From: Dysgonomonas gadei ATCC BAA-286
GTDB lineage: Bacteria; Bacteroidota; Bacteroidia; Bacteroidales; Dysgonomonadaceae
Reading direction: 5' to 3'
DNA length: 64,000 nt
Assembly (NCBI RefSeq): GCF_000213555.1
Contig: NZ_GL891985.1
Coordinates: forward strand, 56,533 to 120,532
The first letter of the stretch is position 1, and each line of letters starts with the position of its first letter. Below are positions 8,296 through 16,249 of the stretch, in pieces. The notes under the pieces are model-generated. The model was not told the DNA's origin. It saw nothing but the letters and a program-made list of their open reading frames with translations, and searched no databases. A program made the position numbers and the translations under genes.

Positions 8296-8398
8296 CCATA
8301 GCTATTTGCAAGTAGCTGTTGCAAAAGACTTCCCCAATAATAAATTGTAATTGTAAGTAAGCTAAGTCTTGCGGGAAAAGTATCTTTGCCTAATAAAC

Positions 8399-8842
8399 CT
8401 AACGTATATCGAATTCTCCGACAGCAATATTTGTTCCTGTTGCATCTGATAGAGTAATAGTATAACTACCACTATTCCACCCGGAGGTATTTATCTCAAC
8501 TTTAGTATTAACACCATCGGGTGTAAATTGCCGTAAATAAACCGGCATACCTGCGTTATCAACAATTTTGATATTTATCTTTCCGTAAATGAACAGATTG
8601 ACCTTTAAACCAAAATTACTTTGATAAATCTGTACAGGCTTAAACAGAGATACAGTCTTGCCGGCATCTGCCATCCTTGGTCTATTGGATCCTGTGAGGA
8701 TCTTTACTGTAATTTCCCAGTCAACATCATCATCATTCACACTTAGGATGTAATAACTATTCTTACTATTGAACGAATACATATACGTGTTTATAATAAA
8801 TGAAACAACCAAAACCAAAAAACACAGATAAATCTTTCTCAT
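8399..8842 (-). CDS. Small secreted protein, DUF3244-like
   Basis: The protein is 147 residues from the preferred start at 8842 (MRKIYLCFLVLVVSFIIN), which gives a normal signal peptide or membrane anchor; the longer frame to 8917 would bury it. The mature part has an Ig-like beta-sandwich pattern: a FGLKVNLFIYGKINIKI strand pair, then DNAGMPVYLRQF, VEINTSGWNSGSYTITL and a final VGEFDI strand. This matches small Bacteroidales proteins of the DUF3244 type, which are exported and of unknown function. It stands alone between the exporter and the divergently oriented TPR regulator. Confidence 0.6.
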   Translation of the reverse strand: MRKIYLCFLVLVVSFIINTYMYSFNSKNSYYILSVNDDDVDWEITVKILTGSNRPRMADAGKTVSLFKPVQIYQSNFGLKVNLFIYGKINIKIVDNAGMPVYLRQFTPDGVNTKVEINTSGWNSGSYTITLSDATGTNIAVGEFDIR

Positions 8843-9071
8843 AGCCACAAGTAATTGCAAGGTTGTCTTTCTCTGTAAGTCTGATACAAAACTAATGGAT
8901 GAAATAAACAAATGCAATGTTTTTTTGAATGATATAGATTTTTAAAAGTCCTATTTTACTTATATATTTAATAATAAAATGATTATAGTTTAAAATATAT
9001 TATTTTATATAGATTTTTTCTTAGAATAATTATGTCATATTCCTTGTTTTGAAACCTTTTTTTGATTAACT

Positions 9072-10772
9072 ATGAAGTCATTTTCAACAATTATCCTTCG
9101 AATGATTAAAATTATGTATAGAAATATTGGGTTTATATTCATGTTATGCGCTGCATTTTCATCATGTGATCCGAATGGAAATAAAGCAGAAGAAATATTA
9201 AGCAGGGCGGAGGTACTTTTAGAGCAAGACCCCAATGAGGCACTACAGATACTCAACAATGAGATCGATCCTAAGCATCTGGATAAAGAACTCTGCAACA
9301 AATATATACTTCTGAATATACAAGCCAAAGACAAAGCATTGGAAGATATAACGAATGACACTATAATCTTTGAAACAAAGAAATATTACGAAGATAAAGG
9401 CGATATGGAAAATACAGCCATAGCTTCCCTATACAGTGGATATGTTCTGGCCGCACGAGGAGACACTCAAATGGCTATGAGTACATACTTAAATGCTGAA
9501 ACTTACGCAAAGGAGAGCGACAACAACGCCCTTAAGGGACTGATAGAAGTTTACATAGGAGACCTTTATCAGGATCAACTTTTGAATGACGAAGCAATTC
9601 TCAAATATAGACAAGCGATTCCACATTTCAATAAAGCGGGAAACTATAAGAATGAAATCATAGTCTATGACAAGATAGGTTCCAACCTGCTTATGAAAGG
9701 AGATATGGATAGCAGCTTCTACTATTATAATAAAGGTCTATCTCTGGCCAAGGCACACAACGACTCTATAGAACAAGCCTTTATTATTCGCAACATGGGT
9801 TTCGCTCTCGGCAGCGTTGGCAAACGGGACCAAGCCAGAGCATATTTCAGGCATTCGATACCTTACTTAAATGATAATGAAGAGGTAGCAAGAAACTATC
9901 TCAACATAGCTTATTCATTCGACGATGAACAGAACAAGGACTCCACATTATTCTATATCAATAAATCACTGACGTTGATAGAAGGGTATGATAACCACCC
10001 GTTAAAATTAATAATCTATCAACTACTGGCCAAGACAGCGGAAAAAGACAAAAACTATCAACAGGCATTGAGCGATTATAAAGAATATACCGCACTCCTG
10101 AAAAAGATGCTCAAAGACACAAATAATCATATAGCTCTTGATGTACAGAAAAAGTATGACATCGAGCTGTTACAGAACGAAAACAACCGGCTTCTTATTC
10201 AGAGACAAACAGCATTTCTCATTATATTGCTGATGTTTATACTTATTCTGGCTATGAACTTTGTTTTTTACCGGAAGAGAATTAAAGACAAAGCGGCACT
10301 GGCTGTTGCTCAGGAAAAAATATTCCAAATGCAGGAGATGGCCGATAACATTGATGAGAAAGAAAACTCCTTCCGAAAAGTTTTATTCCAGCACTTCGAT
10401 ATCTTCAAAAAGGTCGCTTTACTTAAAACAGAATTGAAAGGAGAGGAAAAGAAACATGGTCAGAAACTATTGAAAAAGGTAAACGAAATCGTTTACAATC
10501 AGGAGAATCTTGACTGGAATAAATTATTTGATATAATGAACCAGCTATATAAAGGCGTTCCGGATACAATTCGAAAAAAGTATCCTCAACTCGACGAAAT
10601 TGAAATCCGCATATGTTGCCTTGAATATGCAGGGCTCAGCAACAATGAAATAGCTATCATACTGGAATTCAGCATCAACACTATTCAGATGAAAAAATCT
10701 GTTATCCGTAAGAAATTGGAAATAGAAGGTTATGGAAACATTGTCGAATTTTTTCACAAAAACTTAAACTAA
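9072..10772 (+). CDS. Membrane-anchored TPR regulator with C-terminal LuxR-like HTH
   Basis: The frame encodes 566 residues; an internal ATG at 9102 (or 9114) is a better start for the signal sequence. The N-terminus ends in a lipobox (FSSC followed by DPNG). Next comes a long tetratricopeptide-repeat region (about residues 35-350), one transmembrane helix (about 377-397, FLIILLMFILILAMNFVFY), a basic coiled coil, and a C-terminal helix-turn-helix (about 500-562) with the LuxR/GerE pattern GLSNNEIAIILEFSINTIQ. The plan suggests TPRs outside the inner membrane and DNA binding inside, so a one-protein transmembrane sensor-regulator. This class is common in Bacteroidales; ligand and targets are unknown. 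No adjacent gene is clearly its target. Confidence 0.8.
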   Translation: MKSFSTIILRMIKIMYRNIGFIFMLCAAFSSCDPNGNKAEEILSRAEVLLEQDPNEALQILNNEIDPKHLDKELCNKYILLNIQAKDKALEDITNDTIIFETKKYYEDKGDMENTAIASLYSGYVLAARGDTQMAMSTYLNAETYAKESDNNALKGLIEVYIGDLYQDQLLNDEAILKYRQAIPHFNKAGNYKNEIIVYDKIGSNLLMKGDMDSSFYYYNKGLSLAKAHNDSIEQAFIIRNMGFALGSVGKRDQARAYFRHSIPYLNDNEEVARNYLNIAYSFDDEQNKDSTLFYINKSLTLIEGYDNHPLKLIIYQLLAKTAEKDKNYQQALSDYKEYTALLKKMLKDTNNHIALDVQKKYDIELLQNENNRLLIQRQTAFLIILLMFILILAMNFVFYRKRIKDKAALAVAQEKIFQMQEMADNIDEKENSFRKVLFQHFDIFKKVALLKTELKGEEKKHGQKLLKKVNEIVYNQENLDWNKLFDIMNQLYKGVPDTIRKKYPQLDEIEIRICCLEYAGLSNNEIAIILEFSINTIQMKKSVIRKKLEIEGYGNIVEFFHKNLN

Positions 10773-11034
10773 CAAATTATATGATATTTTATAGCAGATA
10801 ATGACTTAGTAAATAAACTTTGTCGTAACTTTGCACGTCAGGCTTGAAAAATATCTTGACAAAAGAATTATTTTAAACCCTAATCACATATTTTTTCGAT
10901 GAAAAGGCTGCATTTTGATATTTTAATAGCCCAATCTCTATTTTTTTAATATAACACGTAAAGAGGTAAATTGTTTATAACACTAAAAAAACTAATCATA
11001 AAATCTAAATAGTCTCTTAAACTAATATTCTGGA

Positions 11035-11817
11035 ATGAATAAAATTGTAGACAAAGAGTATTTCTCTGAAAATGTAGTAAAGTTTGAGGTAGAAGCACCT
11101 CTGATAGCACGAAGTCGTAAAGCCGGGCACTTTGTAATTGTACGGGTAGGCGAAAAAGGAGAGCGTATTCCTCTCACAATTGCCGCTTCTGATGTGGCCA
11201 AGGGTACGATAACGATAGTTATACAGGCTGTAGGCGCATCATCTAAAAAGATTTGCGACCTCAACACAGGTGATTATATCACAGATGTTGTAGGACCTTT
11301 GGGACAAGCTACCCACATCGAGAATTACGGCACCGTAATATGTGCTGGCGGTGGTGTTGGTATTGCACCTATGCTGCCTATTATAGAAGCCATGAAGAAG
11401 GCCGGAAATAAAGTAATTTCAGTTTTGGCTGCACGTACAAAGGATCTGGTGATCCTCGAAAAGCAGGTTGCCGAGTATTCCGATGAGGTAATTGTTATGA
11501 CAGACGACGGTTCGTATGGATACAAGGGTTTGATTACAAACGGAATCGAGATGGTAGTAAATAGGGAGAAGGTAGACCTGTGTGTAACCATAGGACCTGC
11601 CATTATGATGAAATTCGTATCCCTTCTTACCCAGAAGTATAATATACCTACAATGGCCTCCCTGAATACTATAATGGTAGACGGAACAGGAATGTGTGGT
11701 GCATGCCGTATCACCGTTGGAGGTAAAACCAAGTTTGTATGCGTAGATGGTCCGGAATTCAATGCTCACGAAGTTGATTTCGATGAAATGTTGATGAGAT
11801 TGAAAGCATACAATTAA
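11035..11817 (+). CDS. nfnA: NADH-dependent ferredoxin:NADP oxidoreductase small subunit (NfnA / SudB type)
   Basis: This 260-residue protein has a ferredoxin-reductase fold. FAD-binding features (RIPLTIA, about 44-50) are followed by the nucleotide-binding GGGVGIAPMLP loop (about 106-116). The C-terminal [2Fe-2S] segment DGTGMCGACRITVGG (about 217-231) is followed by FVCVDGPEF. It pairs with the downstream flavin/Fe-S subunit. The Nfn complex bifurcates or confurcates electrons between NADPH, NADH and ferredoxin in anaerobes; the related sulfide dehydrogenase SudAB has the same architecture, so the exact activity is open. The downstream partner starts 68 bases later and a terminator closes the pair. 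Confidence 0.88.
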   Translation: MNKIVDKEYFSENVVKFEVEAPLIARSRKAGHFVIVRVGEKGERIPLTIAASDVAKGTITIVIQAVGASSKKICDLNTGDYITDVVGPLGQATHIENYGTVICAGGGVGIAPMLPIIEAMKKAGNKVISVLAARTKDLVILEKQVAEYSDEVIVMTDDGSYGYKGLITNGIEMVVNREKVDLCVTIGPAIMMKFVSLLTQKYNIPTMASLNTIMVDGTGMCGACRITVGGKTKFVCVDGPEFNAHEVDFDEMLMRLKAYN

Positions 11818-11885
11818 TCAGAGGACTAAAAACAAACCATAAGACTAACAACCATAAGCCAATAGCGATCAGCGAAATATAAGTT

Positions 11886-13358
11886 ATGACAGAACAAGAG
11901 AACATACAGGCAAGACGTAGTGAACCTTGGAGAGACGAACTACGCAGAGGCATGAAAGCCAAAGAGCGTGGCGACAGGCCTCGTGTGCATATGCCGGAAC
12001 TGGATGCCGAATACAGAAGCCATTCATTGAAGGAGGAAGTTAATCTGGGATTAACAAAGGAGCAGGCAATGTTTGAAGCTGCACGCTGCCTCGATTGTGC
12101 CAACCCTACATGTATGGAGGGTTGTCCGGTAAACATACAGATACCTTCATTTATTAAGAATATTGAGCGGGGAGAATTCCTCGAAGCTGCAAAAGTACTG
12201 AAAGAGACCAGCGCCTTGCCTGCCGTTTGCGGACGTGTATGTCCACAGGAAAAACAGTGCGAAGCAAAATGTATCTATATACAAAAAATGAAAAAAGAAC
12301 CTGTTGCTATCGGTTATCTTGAACGATTCGCAGCAGATTACGAACGCGAAAGCGGGCAAATGTCCTTACCTGAACTAGCTCCTGCCAACGGTATTAAAAT
12401 CGCAGCAGTAGGGTCAGGACCTGCCGGTCTGGCTTTTGCCGGAGATATGGCGAAGCTGGGATATGACGTCACTGTATTTGAAGCATTACACGAGATCGGT
12501 GGTGTATTGAAATATGGCATACCCGAGTTCCGTCTCCCTAATGAGATAGTGGATGTTGAAATAAATGTCCTTCGCGAAATGGGTGTGAAGTTCATCAACA
12601 ATTGTATAGTAGGTAAAACTATTTCGCGTGAGGATTTACTGAACGACGGATTTAAAGGAATATTCGCTGCCAGTGGCGCCGGATTACCTAATTTTATGAA
12701 TATTCCGGGAGAGAACCTTATCGGCGTGATGTCATGCAACGAGTTCCTTACCCGTGTAAACCTTATGGATGCATCAAATCCGGAAAGTGACACTCCTGTG
12801 CAGATGGGTAAAAAAGTTGCTGTCATAGGAGCAGGGAACACAGCCATGGACGCCGTACGTACAGCGAAACGCTTAGGCGCAGAAAAGGCATATATTGTAT
12901 ATCGTCGTTCGGAAGAGGAAATGCCGGCACGTATCGAAGAAGTGAAACATGCCAAAGAAGAAGGTATAATATTCCATACTCTACACAATCCGCTCAGATA
13001 CGAAGGGGACGAAAATGGACGTGTACAGCGTATGCTTCTTCAAAAAATGGAACTGGGTGAGCCTGATGCTTCGGGACGCCGTAAACCGGTTGCTATCGAA
13101 GGTGCAACCGAGTGGTTCGATGTAGACCAGGTAATTGTGAGTGTGGGAGTTTCTCCTAACCCATTGATTCCATCTACATTCAAAGGACTAGAGGTCACTA
13201 AATGGGGCACAATCGTTGTAAATCAGGAAACCATGCAATCCGCCCTGCCGGAAGTATATGCCGGAGGAGATATTGTACGTGGAGGAGCAACCGTAATCCT
13301 TGCCATGGGTGATGGAAGAAAAGCCGCCGCAGCAATGGATAAAGCGCTGAAAGGATAA
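11886..13358 (+). CDS. nfnB: NADPH-binding large subunit of Nfn / glutamate-synthase-small-chain-like oxidoreductase (gltA annotation)
   Basis: This 490-residue protein has an N-terminal cysteine-rich [4Fe-4S] region (CLDCANPTCMEGCPVNIQIP, about 70-89, then CGRVCPQEKQCEAKC, about 116-130), an FAD-binding Rossmann motif (GSGPAGLAFAGDMAKLG, about 176-192) and an NADPH motif (GAGNTAMDAVRTAKRLG, about 316-332). The N-terminal extension before the clusters is longer than in E. coli GltD. No glutamate synthase large subunit is nearby, while a NfnA-type gene precedes it, so a role in NADPH/ferredoxin/NADH balancing is more likely than GOGAT. Confidence 0.9.
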   Translation: MTEQENIQARRSEPWRDELRRGMKAKERGDRPRVHMPELDAEYRSHSLKEEVNLGLTKEQAMFEAARCLDCANPTCMEGCPVNIQIPSFIKNIERGEFLEAAKVLKETSALPAVCGRVCPQEKQCEAKCIYIQKMKKEPVAIGYLERFAADYERESGQMSLPELAPANGIKIAAVGSGPAGLAFAGDMAKLGYDVTVFEALHEIGGVLKYGIPEFRLPNEIVDVEINVLREMGVKFINNCIVGKTISREDLLNDGFKGIFAASGAGLPNFMNIPGENLIGVMSCNEFLTRVNLMDASNPESDTPVQMGKKVAVIGAGNTAMDAVRTAKRLGAEKAYIVYRRSEEEMPARIEEVKHAKEEGIIFHTLHNPLRYEGDENGRVQRMLLQKMELGEPDASGRRKPVAIEGATEWFDVDQVIVSVGVSPNPLIPSTFKGLEVTKWGTIVVNQETMQSALPEVYAGGDIVRGGATVILAMGDGRKAAAAMDKALKG

Positions 13359-13375
13359 GAGATCTAATTACATAT

Positions 13376-13415
13376 AAAGAGTCCCTGGTGATAAGAATCA
13401 ATAGGGACTCTTTTT
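13376..13415 (+). terminator. Terminator of the nfnAB operon
   Basis: Perfect 11-bp arms (13376-13386 and 13403-13413) followed by a T tract; 18 bases after the stop. Confidence 0.9.
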
Positions 13416-13451
13416 ATTTAAAAGTATATTCTAATACAGATCCGTGACTAT

Positions 13452-14495
13452 TCAGGGTTCTGCGACATCGGGCAATACGATGAAATGACCATTCAGGTGG
13501 TCAATTGTCATTTCTACCTTCTCAGGCTGATTGCTCAGCACCGGAATGATGGCTACTCCGAGAAGCCCTCCTACTATCCCGGCAGCAATTCCCGCGCCAA
13601 CATATGCTCCCATATCTATTCTTATATTACCGTCATTCAAAAACTTAAATTCATCTTTCACCTTATACACAGGGATATAGCTTTTATTACTGGTGATATA
13701 AGGCTGCCCATCAACCACTACAGCATAAAAATCCTTAGGATTGAGCTTTTTAAGTTTGTTTTGCTCATTGAGTTTTTTTATTTCCTTTAAGTTATTACTA
13801 CTATCAAATTTAGGAGTAAGTTCATCTGCTATCGGAGTCTGATTTGCAAAAGAGGTGAAATCCGGATAAATGCCATCTATATACGTATCGGCACTGTAAA
13901 GCTTCATATTATTTTTCTCAAAAAAATCAATATTATGAATATCTGCCAGCAAAAAGGGAGCTTCATCTGTTCTTTTGCTAACTAGGTTATCCGAAATAAA
14001 TGTAGTAATAATACCGGATGAACTTTTTATCAGTTTACCGGTAACATCCATTGCTTTAACTGTAAGTAATGTATCGAGGGTGGCTATGAGATAATAATCC
14101 GGGTATTCTTTTTCATATAAACTCATACGGACATGACAATATCCGGTTTCACTCATCGCCTTGGTTATTTCACTAAAATTCAGGTTGCGCAATTGCAGCA
14201 ACAATGTTTTGTGTTGTGCCGTTTCATTTGTAATACTATTTATGAGGGAGTCGAATTGGTGCGCAAAAGGAATCTGGTCTACCAAATATGCATAATTATT
14301 GAGCATTCCCGTTTGTACATATCCAAGATCTTCTTTGTATAATCTTGAGTCGAGGAATTCTATGTTGTTATATAAACTGTTCTCTACAACATTTTCAGGC
14401 ATTACAAGATTAAAAGCTTTAGTGCGCTTGTCTTGTGCCATAATGCCGATGATAAATACATAGGCTAACAAAGTCAGTATAAATAGTTTTTTCAT
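13452..14495 (-). CDS. Secreted or envelope protein of unknown function
   Basis: This 347-residue protein has a clear signal peptide (MKKLFILTLLAYVFIIGIMA, cleavage near residue 20). The middle is polar with no motif I recognise. Near the C-terminus (about 302-325) is a glycine/alanine/valine-rich hydrophobic stretch, YVGAGIAAGIVGGLLGVAII, that could insert into a membrane or form a glycine-zipper helix. It is monocistronic, with a good promoter (14516-14545). It converges on the nfnAB operon. I cannot assign a function. Confidence 0.6.
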   Translation of the reverse strand: MKKLFILTLLAYVFIIGIMAQDKRTKAFNLVMPENVVENSLYNNIEFLDSRLYKEDLGYVQTGMLNNYAYLVDQIPFAHQFDSLINSITNETAQHKTLLLQLRNLNFSEITKAMSETGYCHVRMSLYEKEYPDYYLIATLDTLLTVKAMDVTGKLIKSSSGIITTFISDNLVSKRTDEAPFLLADIHNIDFFEKNNMKLYSADTYIDGIYPDFTSFANQTPIADELTPKFDSSNNLKEIKKLNEQNKLKKLNPKDFYAVVVDGQPYITSNKSYIPVYKVKDEFKFLNDGNIRIDMGAYVGAGIAAGIVGGLLGVAIIPVLSNQPEKVEMTIDHLNGHFIVLPDVAEP

Positions 14496-14515
14496 GGTAG
14501 TTATTAATTACTTAC

Positions 14516-14545
14516 CAAAGATAATATAATACTCAAAATACACAA
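14516..14545 (-). promoter_or_regulatory. Promoter of the 13452-14495 gene
   Basis: On the minus strand, TTG (14543-14545), 19 bases, then TATCTTTG (14516-14523): a full Bacteroidota-type promoter 20 bases before the ATG. The TTG abuts a solitary MITE-like end at 14546. Confidence 0.72.
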
Positions 14546-14563
14546 GAGCCTGTTTGAATTTTC
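14546..14563. repeat. Solitary MITE-like terminal repeat
   Basis: AGAGCCTGTTTGAATTTT resembles the terminal repeat of the two MITE-like elements (GAGCCTGTTTAAATTTTA type). No partner end or TTA duplication is recognisable, so it may be a decayed insertion or a chance match. Confidence 0.4.
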
Positions 14564-14589
14564 CAGGGTAGAGAGATTTAATCTTTTTG

Positions 14590-15200
14590 AAAAAGTTTAT
14601 CTATGTATTTTGAAGTATACTAGTTATCACTTTACTAGTTTACAAGAAAAAGAGTTCTTTGAAATAATTAATTAGCAAATAAGTGAAATAGTGTAACCTT
14701 TGTTACCTTTTATTTTTAACCACAGAGTAAACGGAGTAGCACGGAGTTTTTAGAAGAAAAAGAGACAATAAAAATTGTGTGAAAAGTCGTCAGGTTTGTC
14801 AGGTTTTGTACATAAGCTATCGGCTAACAGCTATCAGCTAATAGCTAAAAGCTGTTACCTTTGTTACTTTTTAACCACATATGGTTAACAGATGCAAAAA
14901 CAACAAGATAAAAACAATAAAAAACTGTCAGATGTGTCAGATTTTAACCAAATATAGTTAATAAACGTAAATAAAATGATGAGCGATGAATTTTAAGTAG
15001 TGGGTAATGAGTTGAAAGTTATATGAGATACGGGTAGACAAGACACGAGATACAAGTTGTTAACTGATGACTGTTAACTGAAAAAAGTGTTACTTTTGTT
15101 ACCTTTTGAAGGAAGATACGAGATGCTCTGTTCAGCAAGCTAATTATTAATTTTTCATTCTTAATTATTAATTACTTTCTGTGTTACCTTTGTTATCTTT
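14590..15200 (+). repeat. Modular punctuated repeat element, copy R2 (most complete)
   Basis: It runs from end A (AAGTTTATCTATGTATTTTG, then ACTAGTTATCACTTTACTAG) to end B (AATTATTAATTACTTTCTGT). The ~20-bp punctuation motif occurs at 14691-14711, 14853-14872, 15086-15107 and 15181-15200. The intervals contain short-word micro-repeats: CACAGAG/ACGGAG words, GTCAGGTTTGTCAGG doublet, CTATCGGCTAACAG words, TGTCAGATGTGTCAG doublet, ATACGGG/GAGATAC words and TTAACTGATGACTG words. It fills the divergent spacer between the secreted unknown protein and the YdeI-like gene. The last motif places TACCTTTG (15185-15192) upstream of that gene. Confidence 0.75.
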
Positions 15201-15298
15201 ATTGTGCTTTAGCATCTCCGGGTGAGAATACCGGCATATAAATGCTGCGTTATTATGAAAGTAAAGGCAGTATAATAATTAGTTTGAATGATCCTGTT

Positions 15299-15862
15299 AT
15301 GTCAATAGAAATAAAGTACTTTGAAAATAGAAAAGATTGGCGAAAGTGGCTAACCGACAACTTTGAGACTGCCAATGAAATCTGGTTTGTATTCCCCACG
15401 ATATCATCGGGCAAAAAAAGTATTATATACAACGATGCCGTTGAAGAAGCACTTTGTTTCGAATGGATTGACAGTACGATAAAGTCGCTTGATAAAGAAC
15501 ATAAAATTCAGCGTTTCACGCCCAGAAATTCTAAAAGTACATACTCACAAGCCAACAAAGAAAGACTTAAATGGTTATTGGAAAATAAAATGGTACACCA
15601 AAAATTTGAGGATAAAATACGAAATCTCTTGTCTTACCCTTTTATTTTTCCAAATGATATCACCGACAAATTGAAAGGAGATGATATAGTATGGAAAAAC
15701 TATCAACATTTTTCCGACACATATAAACGTATCCGGATTGCATACATTGAGGCAGCAAGGAAACGACCGGAAGAATTTGAAAAGCGATTAAACAACTTTA
15801 TCAATAAAACAAAAGAGAATAAAATAATAACAGGATTTGGTGGAATTGAAAAATACTATTAA
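15299..15862 (+). CDS. YdeI/OmpD-associated family protein
   Basis: The protein is 187 residues from the preferred start at 15299 (MSIEIKYFENRKDWRKWL), the usual beginning of the family; the frame extends upstream to 15242. Family features include IYNDAVEEALCFEWIDS (about 46-62), IQRFTPRNSKSTYSQAN (about 71-87) and the C-terminal basic YIEAARKRPEEFEKRL. Homologues are annotated YdeI, OmpD-associated or bacteriocin-protection proteins; the biochemical role is not established. Both flanks carry punctuation motifs of the modular repeat family (15181-15200 upstream, 15876-15895 downstream), so this gene may have been captured by, or inserted into, such an element. Confidence 0.8.
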   Translation: MSIEIKYFENRKDWRKWLTDNFETANEIWFVFPTISSGKKSIIYNDAVEEALCFEWIDSTIKSLDKEHKIQRFTPRNSKSTYSQANKERLKWLLENKMVHQKFEDKIRNLLSYPFIFPNDITDKLKGDDIVWKNYQHFSDTYKRIRIAYIEAARKRPEEFEKRLNNFINKTKENKIITGFGGIEKYY

Positions 15863-16137
15863 TCTGAATAAAGTGCTAAAAGTGTTACATGTGTTACTTT
15901 TTCAAACTGTAGATATACTATAAGCTGAAATAAAACCAAATAGCAATTATTCTTCCATTCATTACAAAACCCTTATTGATCAAAAAATAAGATTTATCAA
16001 ACAAAAAGACTGCTCACTTTTACCTTCTTTGTGCAAGCCTTACAGATAGGGGATGAAAAACGGAAATATTACGCTTTTTTTATGACAAATTGATAATTTT
16101 AATAATTATTTTATTCTTTTATTCAGATATAAAAACT
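15863..16137. other. AT-rich spacer with one isolated punctuation motif
   Basis: A copy of the repeat punctuation motif (AGTGTTACATGTGTTACTTT, about 15876-15895) follows the YdeI-like stop. The rest is AT-rich with no ORF, hairpin or recognisable RNA. Confidence 0.5.
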
Positions 16138-16145
16138 TAAATTTG
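16138..16145 (+). promoter_or_regulatory. Candidate -7 box of the carboxyltransferase gene
   Basis: TAAATTTG fits TAnnTTTG. It implies a leader of about 100 bases before the ATG at 16250. No TTG at the -33 spacing. Confidence 0.4.
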
Positions 16146-16249
16146 TGAGGCAATCAATAGATTGATATACAGTTGGTGAATTAACAGATTTTAGAGTCTG
16201 CATAAGCCGTTTTATGCTACTCTTTTTCAATATAACTCTAAAAACAGTC

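Noticed and set aside
8381..8388. TATCTTTG on the plus strand after the exporter gene
   Set aside because: It matches a -7 box but lies opposite the 3' end of a minus-strand gene with no plus-strand gene within 600 bases and no TTG at -33.
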